A stretch of 64,000 bases of DNA from Calditrichota bacterium (lineage in GTDB: Bacteria > Zhuqueibacterota > Zhuqueibacteria > Zhuqueibacterales > Geothermadaptataceae). A program made the position numbers and the translations under genes. Numbering within the stretch: position 1 is the stretch's first letter; every line of letters starts with the position of its first letter. The stretch covers positions 124,001 to 188,000 of the forward strand of contig QQUE01000007.1 in assembly GCA_008501765.1 (NCBI GenBank), given 5' to 3'. Under the pieces are notes generated by a model. It was given only the letters and a program-made list of their open reading frames with translations. It was not told the DNA's origin and did not search any database. Positions 26,221 to 34,732 of the stretch are shown in pieces.

Positions 26221-27009
26221 ATGGCCATTCCGATTCTCGCATATCATGCCGTTTCTAATGTAATTGGAGCGGGTATAGCCCGAACGACAATTTCACAATT
26301 CAGAAAACAAATGACATGGCTGTCTCAGAATGGCTTTTCGACAATAACCCTGCACGAATATTTTACCCGGCATCAAAACCAACTACCTGTTGGCGCAAAA
26401 TCTATAATTATCTCCTTCGACGATTCTTACGAATGCCTCGATGCTGCGGCTAAAATAATGAGTGAATTCAATTTTGTTGGCTGCTGTTTTGTTATAAGTG
26501 ATTATGTGGGAAAAACAAATGCTTGGGACTACCAATTTTTAAATCACCGCGCAATGCACGCGGATTATTCATTGCTGGAAAAGCTGCTCGAAACAGGGTG
26601 GGAGGTCGGATCGCACACAAAAACACATGCTTTTTTGCCTGATTTATCAATAAGTGAAGTTGAGCATGAATTATACGTATCAAAAGCAGTTCTTGAGAAA
26701 AATCTGGGTATACAAATTCGATCACTATCTTATCCGTTTGGAAAATGCAATGAGAGCGTAATTGCGGTTGCAAAAGAAGCGGGATATGTTTTAGGTGTCA
26801 ACCTTGGAATGCAACCCCAATCCACCATCAATTTTATGAAGCTGCCGAGAATTGGCATTTATTTATTTGACTTTCTCCCGGCTTTTTCAAAAAAAATAAA
26901 ATTGGCTTGTCAGGACTCTGATATTTTCCTTCATTTTCAAAGATATATTAGTATGTTTTCCTATGGATCCGTTGTTTTTAATAAAATAAAAACAAAATTG
27001 AGCGCCTAA
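26221..27009 (+). CDS. Polysaccharide deacetylase (NodB/CE4 domain)
   Basis: A 262-residue protein with a CE4 domain. Motif 1 SFDDSY has D67/D68, motif 2 is H132-x3-H136 in GSHTKTH, and motif 3 is SYPFGK at 170-175. These enzymes remove N- or O-acetyl groups from glycans by a metal-dependent mechanism. No signal peptide is obvious, so the substrate may be an intracellular lipid-linked sugar or the protein may be exported another way. It follows ald by 8 bases and its TAA overlaps the start of the MerR gene. Confidence 0.87.
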   Translation: MAIPILAYHAVSNVIGAGIARTTISQFRKQMTWLSQNGFSTITLHEYFTRHQNQLPVGAKSIIISFDDSYECLDAAAKIMSEFNFVGCCFVISDYVGKTNAWDYQFLNHRAMHADYSLLEKLLETGWEVGSHTKTHAFLPDLSISEVEHELYVSKAVLEKNLGIQIRSLSYPFGKCNESVIAVAKEAGYVLGVNLGMQPQSTINFMKLPRIGIYLFDFLPAFSKKIKLACQDSDIFLHFQRYISMFSYGSVVFNKIKTKLSA

Positions 27010-27380
27010 TGCAGCCACAAAAGATCAAAAAATTATATTATTCCATTAGCGAAGTTAGTGAAATAACTTCGTTAAAAAAATATGTGCTTCGTTATTGGGA
27101 AACGGAATTCAAGCAATTAAAACCTGGGAAAAATCGTGCGGGCAACAGAATTTACACCCTGGATGAAATAAAAACAATTTTTTTGCTCAAAAAACTATTG
27201 TATCAGGAAAAATACACAATTGAAGGTGCAAAAAACAAACTAAAGCAATTGCAAGCAACCGATTCGCAATTAAACTTATCATTCCAGGATATGCACCGGG
27301 AAGACACACTCCTTGAGCTTAAAAAACAGCTGCTCGAGCTGCAGGAATTCATTCAAAATACCGAGTCTAAAAATAAATAA
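27009..27380 (+). CDS. MerR family transcriptional regulator
   Basis: A 123-residue protein. The winged-helix segment YYSISEVSEITSL, then YVLRYWETEF and NRIYTLDEIKTIF, is the classical MerR DNA-binding domain. A short coiled coil follows (ELKKQLLELQEFIQ). There are no Cys residues for metal sensing and no ligand domain, so it resembles the short MerR-like regulators that sit in housekeeping operons. It overlaps the deacetylase by one base. Confidence 0.9.
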   Translation: MQPQKIKKLYYSISEVSEITSLKKYVLRYWETEFKQLKPGKNRAGNRIYTLDEIKTIFLLKKLLYQEKYTIEGAKNKLKQLQATDSQLNLSFQDMHREDTLLELKKQLLELQEFIQNTESKNK

Positions 27381-27384
27381 CCTA

Positions 27385-27413
27385 TTGCATAAGTCCTTTT
27401 TTTTATTTAAAAT
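27385..27413 (+). promoter_or_regulatory. Predicted promoter of tRNA-Pro(GGG)
   Basis: TTGCAT at 27385-27390 and TAAAAT at 27408-27413 are 17 bases apart; the tRNA begins 13 bases after the -10. Spacing suits a stable-RNA promoter. Confidence 0.5.
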
Positions 27414-27425
27414 TAGCACACAAAT

Positions 27426-27500
<75 letters not shown>

Positions 27501-27506
27501 TTGATT

Positions 27507-27546
27507 AGGCTGTATTCTGACATTAAATCAGGTGCAGCCTTTTTTA
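27507..27546 (+). terminator. Intrinsic terminator after tRNA-Pro(GGG)
   Basis: AGGCTG (27507-27512) pairs with CAGCCT (27535-27540), with an inner CTGA/TCAG stem, followed by a T-run at 27540-27545. Confidence 0.75.
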
Positions 27547-27624
27547 TTTCAGTAGCAAATTTGATTGTAGCAATCCTCAATATAATTTGTCTGAAAAATT
27601 GATTGGATTCCAATTTCAAAAATT

Positions 27625-28302
27625 ATGAAATCTAATTATATTATATTAATTCCTGCATATAACGCACAAAATTCAATCGAAGAATTACTCGCTCGAATTG
27701 ATTCTGTTTGTCCCGATGTCCAAATTATCGTCGTTGATGATGGATCCACAGATGACACGGCGATAGTGGTTAAAAATGTTGGAAGCCCTATCTATTTGGC
27801 GAATAAACGCAATCTTGGAAAAGGTGCAGCTTTGATTCGTGGCATCGATTATATAAAAAAATATTTTCCTGATTGTGCGGCAGTAATCTTTATCGATTCT
27901 GATTTACAGCATCTACCCGAGAAAATTCCAGAATTTATCGATGCATTTGAAAAGGGGCGAGGCACTTTTATTTTAGGAAAACGGGAGTTTGTTCTGCAAA
28001 AAATGCCAGTGGCACGTATCGTTAGCAACTTTATTACTTCCGCCATAGTTTCATTAAAGGTTAAAAAACGGATATTCGATTCGCAATGTGGGTTTCGTTT
28101 GGTTTCTTTGGAAATATTAAAATTGTCTGCTCCGTTTCAGTCTAAGAAATATGAATTTGAGACCGAAATACTAATAAAAGCTGCTAAAAATAGCGGCAAT
28201 TTTTATCATATTCCCATCCCGACTATTTATGACAATGAAGTAAGTTATATCAATGGATTTCGGGATACTATTGCTTTTGTTCGAACATTTTTTAAATATT
28301 AA
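27625..28302 (+). CDS. Family 2 glycosyltransferase
   Basis: A 225-residue GT-A fold protein. The nucleotide-sugar site is in VVDDGSTDDTA (about 36-46) and the metal-binding D-x-D-like motif is in FIDSDLQHLP. Q-C-G-F-R-L-V-S near residue 153 is typical of the dolichyl/polyprenyl-phosphate glycosyltransferase branch. There are no extra membrane helices, so it is probably a peripheral cytoplasmic enzyme transferring a sugar to a lipid carrier. It lies between the two tRNA-Pro genes and just before a DedA-like membrane protein. Confidence 0.88.
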   Translation: MKSNYIILIPAYNAQNSIEELLARIDSVCPDVQIIVVDDGSTDDTAIVVKNVGSPIYLANKRNLGKGAALIRGIDYIKKYFPDCAAVIFIDSDLQHLPEKIPEFIDAFEKGRGTFILGKREFVLQKMPVARIVSNFITSAIVSLKVKKRIFDSQCGFRLVSLEILKLSAPFQSKKYEFETEILIKAAKNSGNFYHIPIPTIYDNEVSYINGFRDTIAFVRTFFKY

Positions 28303-28314
28303 GGAGTTTGAAAA

Positions 28315-28977
28315 TTGGAGACCACAGGATCAGTGACAGGAATCACAGTGGAAAAGAGAAATATCATCCGTAGAAGCTATGACTGGGTACTGAGCTGGGC
28401 GGACACAAAATACGGAACTCTGGCGCTTGCTTTGATAGCATTTGCAGAGTCATCATTTTTTCCAATTCCGCCAGATGTTTTGTTAATAGCGCTGGTTTTG
28501 GGAGCGCGGCAGCGCGCATTTACATTCGCAGGCATCTGTACTGTGAGCTCACTTACGGGGGCAGTCGCAGGTTATTTGATTGGGTATTTTGTGTGGTGGA
28601 CAAATCCGGGTGAGTTTTCGAATATGGCTGTTTTTTTCTTCGATCATGTTCCCGGTTTTACCGAAATGCTTTTCTTTAAAATACAAGAAATGTATGACAC
28701 GTGGAATTTTTGGATTGTATTTACAGCCGGCTTTACGCCAATTCCCTACAAAATATTCACTGTTTCAGCCGGTGCTTTTAATATCAATTTTCCCATGTTT
28801 GTGATAGCGTCAATTATTAGCAGGGGAGCACGGTTTTTTCTAGTTGCTGGATTGCTGTGGAAATTTGGCGAACCAATTAAAAAGTTTATTGATAAATATT
28901 TTAATTTACTCGCTTTTATCTTTACTTTTTTATTGATCGGCGGGTTTTTAGTGATTAAATTCGCAATGCAGGATTAA
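28315..28977 (+). CDS. DedA/VTT-domain membrane protein (YqaA-like)
   Basis: A 220-residue inner-membrane protein with a TTG start; AAGGAG lies 8 bases upstream. Signature elements are FAESSFFPIPPDVLL near residues 43-57 and FTAGFTPIPYKIFTV (about 138-152), the two re-entrant loop motifs of the DedA/VTT superfamily. Members help polyprenyl-phosphate or phospholipid flipping and membrane homeostasis. The pairing with a lipid-glycosyltransferase fits a glycolipid role, by inference. It ends one base before the tRNA-Pro(CGG) gene. Confidence 0.88.
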   Translation: METTGSVTGITVEKRNIIRRSYDWVLSWADTKYGTLALALIAFAESSFFPIPPDVLLIALVLGARQRAFTFAGICTVSSLTGAVAGYLIGYFVWWTNPGEFSNMAVFFFDHVPGFTEMLFFKIQEMYDTWNFWIVFTAGFTPIPYKIFTVSAGAFNINFPMFVIASIISRGARFFLVAGLLWKFGEPIKKFIDKYFNLLAFIFTFLLIGGFLVIKFAMQD

Positions 28978-28978
28978 G

Positions 28979-29052
28979 CGGGGCGTAGCGCAGCTCGGTA
29001 GCGCGCATGCTTCGGGAGTATGAGGTCCCCGGTTCAAATCCGGGCGCCCCGA
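28979..29052 (+). tRNA. tRNA-Pro (anticodon CGG)
   Basis: A 74-base cloverleaf. Acceptor CGGGGCG/CGCCCCG, anticodon stem CATGC/GTATG with loop TTCGGGA giving CGG, T-arm CCCGGTTCAAATCCGGG. CCA is not encoded. It starts one base after the DedA-like stop and may be co-transcribed with it. Confidence 0.95.
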
Positions 29053-29064
29053 CTAGCAAAAAAT

Positions 29065-29092
29065 AAAAAGGCACCACATTAGGTGCCTTTTT
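29065..29092. terminator. Bidirectional intrinsic terminator
   Basis: AAAAAGGCACC (29065-29075) is the perfect reverse complement of GGTGCCTTTTT (29082-29092) around ACATTA, with A- and T-runs on both sides. It serves the tRNA-Pro(CGG) transcript on the plus strand and the TPR gene on the minus strand. Confidence 0.88.
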
Positions 29093-29125
29093 ATTTGAAA
29101 AATCTATAAGTTTACATAACATGTA

Positions 29126-30520
29126 TTATGATTCTTTTTTGATACTTGCGAGCAATTGATCAGCTTTTGCCTTTAATGGTGTTTTAAGTTTAGAATTCAT
29201 TATCCAATGTAAATGTTCGGCTGCCATGTCCGGCTGCTTTTGTGCTATATATGCCTCAGCTAAATGATATTCTGCGGCTATGTTTTGCTTATTACGTTTA
29301 AGCGCGGCAGTTAGCATTTCAACAGCTTTATCTGCTTTGTTATTTTTTAATAATGCTTTGCCATAAAGCGTCAAAAGCATGCTGTCATTTTTGCCCATTT
29401 CATGGGCTTTTTTAACGGCTTCCAAGGCTTCTTTGTATCGTTCGAGATAATCCAAACAAAGCGCAATTTGTTTGTAATACAACGCTTTTGATGAATTAAT
29501 TTCTGCTGCTTTCTGAAATGCATTTAAAGCCGTCTCAATGAATCCGCAGCGTAAACTGGCCTCACCCAATGAATACCAGGCCTGCTCATCATCTGATTTC
29601 GTGCTCACGTATTTTTTATATAAATTGGCTGCTAAATTGTAATCGTTGAATAAATAAGCGCTGTACGCTTCTGAAAACATTTCATCTAAATTGCTATAAT
29701 TTGAAATATTTATGTTGGTATTTGTTTTTAATTCCTTGGCGGCTGGCTTCTCGGCTATAATTAAACGCTTTGCATGTGGCGCTAACGGGCCTTTTGGATC
29801 GATTTCAAGCACTTTATGATAGCAGACATTCGCGTCCTGGATATTGTTTTGCAGACTGTAAATTTTCGCAAGCCCAAAAAATGCACGCACTTCTTTTGGA
29901 TTGATGGCGGTGATTTTTTTAAATAGTGCAATACCGGCATCGTATTTTTTAAGTACGCTTGTAGCGGTGGCTAAATTTAATAATGCTAATGTGTTAGTGT
30001 GGTTAAATGCAATGCTTTCACTCAGGTGTTGTTCTGCTTTCTCAAATTTTCTGAGTTTTAAGTAAACAGTGCCTAAGATTAAACGAGCTTTAAAGTAAAT
30101 TGGGCATAGTTGCAGTGCGTATTCGAGATTGTCGATAGCTTCCCGGTAATTTTTTTTCTCAAAAAATGCAATCCCGGCATTAAAATAATAATCCGGATCA
30201 ACCGCATTAATAGAAATGGCTTTGATCCACAGATGAATTGCGCCTGTGTAATCTTTCGCCTTTGCTTTCTTTAAGGCCTGTTTATGGAATTCTTCTGCTT
30301 CTTCCAACACGATTGGCAGAATCCATTTAAAATGAGCTTTCCGTTGCTCAATTTGTAGTGTTGTTTCACCGGCTTTTGTGCTGTTGAATTTCTCAGCCAG
30401 GTACTTATGAAGCTCTTCCTCATTTCCGGTCGTACTAAATTTGGGATCTGCATTTTCGGAAAATTCAAGAGCACTGTCCAAATCTAAAACGGCAGAAATG
30501 AGTTTTTTTGCTTGTGCCAA
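29126..30520 (-). CDS. Tetratricopeptide-repeat protein
   Basis: A 464-residue protein made almost wholly of TPRs; at least nine repeats can be read from about residue 75 to 460, for example YFNAGIAFFEKKNYREAIDN, ARLILGTVYLKLRKFEKAEQ and LALLNLATATSVLKKYDAGI. No signal peptide or membrane helix, so it is probably a cytoplasmic scaffold. The start is TTG with AAGAG upstream. No enzymatic domain is visible and I cannot assign a specific pathway. Confidence 0.85.
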   Translation of the reverse strand: MAQAKKLISAVLDLDSALEFSENADPKFSTTGNEEELHKYLAEKFNSTKAGETTLQIEQRKAHFKWILPIVLEEAEEFHKQALKKAKAKDYTGAIHLWIKAISINAVDPDYYFNAGIAFFEKKNYREAIDNLEYALQLCPIYFKARLILGTVYLKLRKFEKAEQHLSESIAFNHTNTLALLNLATATSVLKKYDAGIALFKKITAINPKEVRAFFGLAKIYSLQNNIQDANVCYHKVLEIDPKGPLAPHAKRLIIAEKPAAKELKTNTNINISNYSNLDEMFSEAYSAYLFNDYNLAANLYKKYVSTKSDDEQAWYSLGEASLRCGFIETALNAFQKAAEINSSKALYYKQIALCLDYLERYKEALEAVKKAHEMGKNDSMLLTLYGKALLKNNKADKAVEMLTAALKRNKQNIAAEYHLAEAYIAQKQPDMAAEHLHWIMNSKLKTPLKAKADQLLASIKKES

Positions 30521-30680
30521 AATTAACTCTTCCCTGATTTAATTTCTAAGTCTATTTTCTGGATTGAACAAAAAAAATCGTAAAAAGTTCAGTGATGTCA
30601 ATTTATGTTTTTCTTTAATTTAAACTAAGATACCATTAATTATATATCGCTGCGGATATAATTTTTATAACGTAAAAATG

Positions 30681-30708
30681 AAAAAGCCCTCTGTTAGGGA
30701 GGGCTTTT
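30681..30708 (-). terminator. Intrinsic terminator after tRNA-Arg
   Basis: On the minus strand AAAAGCCCTC (complement of 30699-30708) pairs with GAGGGCTTTT (complement of 30682-30691), followed by a U-run. It ends the folD/tRNA-Arg transcript. Confidence 0.85.
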
Positions 30709-30709
30709 G

Positions 30710-30783
<74 letters not shown>

Positions 30784-30801
30784 TTAAAACTTATTAGAAT
30801 G

Positions 30802-31671
30802 TCATTTTGCAGCTTTGACAGTATTATACATGAGCATAGCGATAGTCATTGGACCAACTCCGCCTGGAACTGGAGTTATCGCTCGAACCTTTTCTGAAAC
30901 TTCGTCAAATTTTACATCACCGACTAATTTGTAACCTTTTTCATTTTCTGGAGCATCCACCCTGTTGACGCCCACATCGATTACTACGGCTTTTTCAGAA
31001 ACCATGTCAGCGGTGATAAATTCTGGCTTGCCCAATGCAGCGATGACAATATCTGCATTTTTCGTATAAAAATCAATATTCTTCGTGCGTGAGTGGCAAA
31101 TAGTTACCGTAGCGTTTGCATTGTTTGCTTTTTGTGAAAGTAATAATGCCAATGGCATGCCGACAATTTGACTTCGTCCAACGATGGCGACACTCTTTCC
31201 ACTTACTTCGATATCGCTGTATTCGAGCATTTTTTGAACACCATAAGGAGTGCAAGGCATGAAGGTATCAAGCCCCGACTGTAATTTTCCTTTACTAATG
31301 GGATGAAAACCATCAACATCTTTTTCCGGTGAAATTCGTTCGATGACTTTCTCGGAATTCATGTGTCCCGGCAGTGGCATTTGAACAAGAATGCCGTGAA
31401 CTTCTTTATCTGCATTCAATTGATCAATCAAAGCCAGAATCGCTTCCTGAGTCATCAAACTTGGGTGAATCTGAGTGTCAGATTTAATTCCTAACTTTTC
31501 GCACGCTTTTGCTTTCATGCGAACATAGACTGCCGAAGCCGGATCGTCACCGACAAGTACGACCGTCAATTTAGGGATAATACCATCTTTTTTAAGCGAA
31601 GCAATATCGGAATGGAGCTCACTATAGATTTTTTCGGCAATTTTACGCCCGTCAATAATTTGTGCAGCCAT
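30802..31671 (-). CDS. folD: Methylenetetrahydrofolate dehydrogenase / methenyl-THF cyclohydrolase
   Basis: A 289-residue bifunctional NADP-dependent enzyme of one-carbon metabolism. The catalytic Tyr-Lys pair is in VYVRMKAKA, then KDVDGFHP, PCTPYGV, the Rossmann GRSQIVGMPLA, and the terminal PVPGGVGPMT signature. Length is normal. AAAGGA inside the end of ymdB serves as Shine-Dalgarno; the gap to ymdB is 3 bases. Confidence 0.97.
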   Translation of the reverse strand: MAAQIIDGRKIAEKIYSELHSDIASLKKDGIIPKLTVVLVGDDPASAVYVRMKAKACEKLGIKSDTQIHPSLMTQEAILALIDQLNADKEVHGILVQMPLPGHMNSEKVIERISPEKDVDGFHPISKGKLQSGLDTFMPCTPYGVQKMLEYSDIEVSGKSVAIVGRSQIVGMPLALLLSQKANNANATVTICHSRTKNIDFYTKNADIVIAALGKPEFITADMVSEKAVVIDVGVNRVDAPENEKGYKLVGDVKFDEVSEKVRAITPVPGGVGPMTIAMLMYNTVKAAK

Positions 31672-31674
31672 TTT

Positions 31675-32475
31675 TTAATCCTTTGGTAGTGACAATCTTT
31701 GAATAGATTTACTTTGTCCAGTATTTATATTGGTATCGATAATTATCGCATTAAATCGATTGTTTTCAGTTGCTAATTCGAATTTACGCGGGGTTTGTTT
31801 AAGAAATCGATGCAGGGCAATATCAATATTCATTCCGATTACGGAATCATGGGGGCCAGTCATTCCGGCATCTGTTATGTAGGCTGTCCCTTTTGGCAAA
31901 ATACGCTCATCTGCAGTCTGAACATGCGTGTGTGTGCCAATAATAGCGCTAACACGGCCATCGAGATACCAGCCCATGGCAATTTTTTCAGCCGTCGCTT
32001 CAGCATGAAAATCCACGAAAATTAGTGGTGATTCCTTTTGTAATTCTTCGATTAGCTTGTTTGCCGATTGGAACGGACAATCGATGGGATACATGAAAGT
32101 ACGGCCCTGCAGGTTCAAAACAGAAACTTTGAGATCATCTCTGATCTGAATAGTTTTTACACCGGTGCCAATATTGCTTTCGGGATAATTTGCCGGCCTT
32201 AAAATACGATCTTCCTTTTGAAAAAGCTCTTTCAGTTTCCAGTTTTCCCAAGTGTGGTTCCCCCCTGTTATCACATCCACGCCGAGTTTAAAAAAACGCT
32301 CGGCCTGACTTTCGGTAATTCCTTTCCCGTTGTTAGTATTTTCCCCATTTGCGATTACAAAATCAATTTTATATTTGTCGATGGTGGATGGCAAGATTTC
32401 GGTGAGCACTTCATACCCGGGTTTTCCGACCACGTCTGCGACAAAAAGGGTTCTTAATGTATTGTCTGATATCAA
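31675..32475 (-). CDS. ymdB: YmdB-type metallophosphoesterase
   Basis: A 266-residue calcineurin-like phosphoesterase of the YmdB/TIGR00282 family. Metal-site motifs are FVADVVGKPG, ANGENTNNGKG, GGNHTWEN, DFHAEATAEK and GTHTHVQT. Bacillus YmdB hydrolyses 2',3'-cAMP and affects biofilm versus motility decisions. The start is TTG. It follows rny by 12 bases, the same order as in Firmicutes, suggesting shared RNA-turnover function. Confidence 0.94.
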   Translation of the reverse strand: MISDNTLRTLFVADVVGKPGYEVLTEILPSTIDKYKIDFVIANGENTNNGKGITESQAERFFKLGVDVITGGNHTWENWKLKELFQKEDRILRPANYPESNIGTGVKTIQIRDDLKVSVLNLQGRTFMYPIDCPFQSANKLIEELQKESPLIFVDFHAEATAEKIAMGWYLDGRVSAIIGTHTHVQTADERILPKGTAYITDAGMTGPHDSVIGMNIDIALHRFLKQTPRKFELATENNRFNAIIIDTNINTGQSKSIQRLSLPKD

Positions 32476-32487
32476 TTTGTACTCTCT

Positions 32488-34050
32488 TTATTTTGCAAAA
32501 TCGACGGAACGGTACTCCCGAATTACAGTTACTTTTATCTGCCCGGGATATGTCAGGGAATTTTGAATTTTTGTCGAAATTGTCGACGCGAGCTGTTCGG
32601 CATGTGCATCATCAATTTCAGAACATTCTACCATTATGCGAATCTCCCGGCCTGCCTGAATGGCGAAAGAATTCGTAACACCCATAAACGAATTGGCTAT
32701 CTCTTCCAGGGAAGAAAGGCGTTTGAAATAATTTTGCAGCATCTCTTTTTTGGCGCCCAATCGCGCATTGCTGATTTCATTGGCAGCGGAAACAATCACA
32801 CTCAACGGGGATGATGCCTTTTCTGCATCTAGCGTGTGCACTGTAAGAATTGCGCTTTGTATTGCCTCCGATTCGTTGTGCTTTTTCGCTAAATCTGCTG
32901 AAATTTCAGGTGTTGTGCCAACAGTATAATTTTCCATGGCTAAACCCAGCTCATGCAACAGCCCGGCTTTTCTTGCAGAAAAAACATCCAGTTCCAGTTC
33001 TGCGGCCATGAGACCGGCAAGAATGGCTACTTCCAGGCAGTGTTGCAAAACGTTTGAACCCTGGTATGAAAAATATTTGAGTTTGCCCAGCAGTTTTAGC
33101 TGTTCGCGGCTGAGTCCATGAACTTCGGCGTCATGCATAGCCTGCTGGCCATTTTCATGAAATATATCATCGAATTCCTCACGTGCTTTTTCGATAACCT
33201 CTTCAATGCGCCCAGGATGAATTCGACCATCATGAATTAATTTTTCCAGAGCAAATTTGGCAATTTCTCTACGAATGGGATCGAACCCGGACAACATCAC
33301 AACTTCGGGCGTATCATCGATGAGAACTTCAATACCGGTGGCAGATTCGAAAGTTCGGATATTCCGCCCCTCCCTGCCGATAATCCGGCCTTTCATGTCA
33401 TCATTTGGAAGTTTAATAACGCTGACAGTTGTCTCCACAACGTGTGAAATAGCCGACCGCTGGATAGCTTGGATGACAATTTCTTTTGCTTTTTGATTCG
33501 CAGTTAGGCGGGCTTTATCTTTTATATCTTTAATCATGGCGGCCGCTTCCTGGCGTACAGATTCCATGATATTTTCCATCTGAATTTTTTGGGCTTCTTC
33601 GTTGGTTAAACCGGAAATCATTTCAAGGCGGGCATTTTGCTCCGACATTAATTTGTCGAGCTCTGTTTCTTTTGCTTGCAGGTTTTTTTCGCGGATTTTA
33701 CACTTCTGATCGAGCTTTGTGACTTCCTGGTCTTTCTTCGTTAAAATATCAACTTTTCTGTCGAGATTGACTTCTCTTTCGTTGAGCTGTTTTTCTAACT
33801 GTTTGTAATGTTGAAATTTTTGTTTCTCTGTGTTCTCAATAGCCTTTCGTTGCTGAAAGATATGTTCATCAGCTTCGAGAAGTTTCTCTTTCTTGATGTT
33901 CTCTGCTTCTTGTTTTGTATCTAAAATCAGCTCTTCACAATACTGTTCAGCTTTTGCGATTTTATCATGTCCCAACTTCTCTCTTAACAACCATCCTATG
34001 TAAAATGCTACTGGCAAAAGAAGTATAAGAAATACGACAAAGATATTCAT
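32488..34050 (-). CDS. rny: RNase Y homologue with degenerate HD active site
   Basis: A 520-residue protein with all RNase Y parts in order: N-terminal membrane helix (about 3-21), long coiled coil (30-200), KH domain (GRIIGREGRNIR at 221-232), HD-type domain (about 335-430) and C-terminal domain. RNase Y normally initiates mRNA decay as a membrane-bound endonuclease. Here the HD dyad in LLHDIGKA reads LLHELGLA (H366, E367), the usual GSH is GTT (378-380), the AHH pair is VH (404-405), and the AAD aspartate is N424; only H337, H366 and H405 remain. Catalysis is therefore doubtful. GGAGG precedes the ATG. The gene is otherwise intact, with no frameshift, so it is probably functional in some other way. 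Confidence 0.9.
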   Translation of the reverse strand: MNIFVVFLILLLPVAFYIGWLLREKLGHDKIAKAEQYCEELILDTKQEAENIKKEKLLEADEHIFQQRKAIENTEKQKFQHYKQLEKQLNEREVNLDRKVDILTKKDQEVTKLDQKCKIREKNLQAKETELDKLMSEQNARLEMISGLTNEEAQKIQMENIMESVRQEAAAMIKDIKDKARLTANQKAKEIVIQAIQRSAISHVVETTVSVIKLPNDDMKGRIIGREGRNIRTFESATGIEVLIDDTPEVVMLSGFDPIRREIAKFALEKLIHDGRIHPGRIEEVIEKAREEFDDIFHENGQQAMHDAEVHGLSREQLKLLGKLKYFSYQGSNVLQHCLEVAILAGLMAAELELDVFSARKAGLLHELGLAMENYTVGTTPEISADLAKKHNESEAIQSAILTVHTLDAEKASSPLSVIVSAANEISNARLGAKKEMLQNYFKRLSSLEEIANSFMGVTNSFAIQAGREIRIMVECSEIDDAHAEQLASTISTKIQNSLTYPGQIKVTVIREYRSVDFAK

Positions 34051-34118
34051 TTTGCCTCCAAAAGGAAATTCCCCTGAGTTCGTAAAACCGGTGGGGAAAA
34101 TCTATTCATTAAACACGT

Positions 34119-34418
34119 TTATTGTTGATCTTCAAATGTCATTACTAATTCGGTAAGTTTTGAAATCTTCTGCTCAAGTTCTGTCATCGCTTTCGCATTT
34201 AATTCACGTTCTCTGAATAATTCATCAACAATATTCAAAGCGGCCAATATTGCCACTTTTAAGGCAGGCTTCGTCGATGTGTTTTGCTGAATATCTTTCA
34301 TTTTTCGATCAATATAGGTCGCAATTTCTTGCATGTATTCTACATCACTATCCCCTTTGATGGAATATTCCGAACCATATATTTGAACTGTAATGTTATT
34401 TGCTTGTTCTTCAGTCAT
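34119..34418 (-). CDS. zapA: Cell division protein ZapA
   Basis: A 99-residue protein; the N-terminal beta segment with VQIYGSEYSIKGD, then YIDRKMKDI, and a C-terminal coiled coil match ZapA, which bundles and stabilises FtsZ filaments. AALNIVDEL is the conserved helix segment. It follows the pheT / coiled-coil protein pair, a common arrangement in several phyla. Confidence 0.88.
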   Translation of the reverse strand: MTEEQANNITVQIYGSEYSIKGDSDVEYMQEIATYIDRKMKDIQQNTSTKPALKVAILAALNIVDELFRERELNAKAMTELEQKISKLTELVMTFEDQQ

Positions 34419-34435
34419 TGTTGTTTCAGTGTGAA

Positions 34436-34705
34436 TTAAATTTGGATTTCAAGTGCTTCAATCTTTTTCAGCATTTCACTGATTTTATTACTGATATAAA
34501 TTTCTCTCTCGGTCAACTCTGATTCCGATTCAGAAGTTTGCCTAACTTCCGTTAATTCTGCAATTTGATTCTCTTTATTTTGTACACTTTTTTCAAGGGA
34601 TTGAATTCGCTCCAAAAGTTGACTATTCTCTGATTTGAGAGTTTTAATACGTTCTAACGCCTGCAGAATTTTATTCTCGAGCAATTTAAATTGATTAAAA
34701 TCCAT
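34436..34705 (-). CDS. Short coiled-coil protein between pheT and zapA
   Basis: An 89-residue protein that is heptad-rich from end to end (ENKILQALERIKTL, SQLLERIQSLEKSV, EREIYISNKISEML). It has no other domain. Its size, composition and position beside zapA suggest a ZapB-like or other divisome coiled coil, but I do not recognise a specific family. Confidence 0.75.
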   Translation of the reverse strand: MDFNQFKLLENKILQALERIKTLKSENSQLLERIQSLEKSVQNKENQIAELTEVRQTSESESELTEREIYISNKISEMLKKIEALEIQI

Positions 34706-34732
34706 CGATCACTACCCGGAAATTTAATAAAA

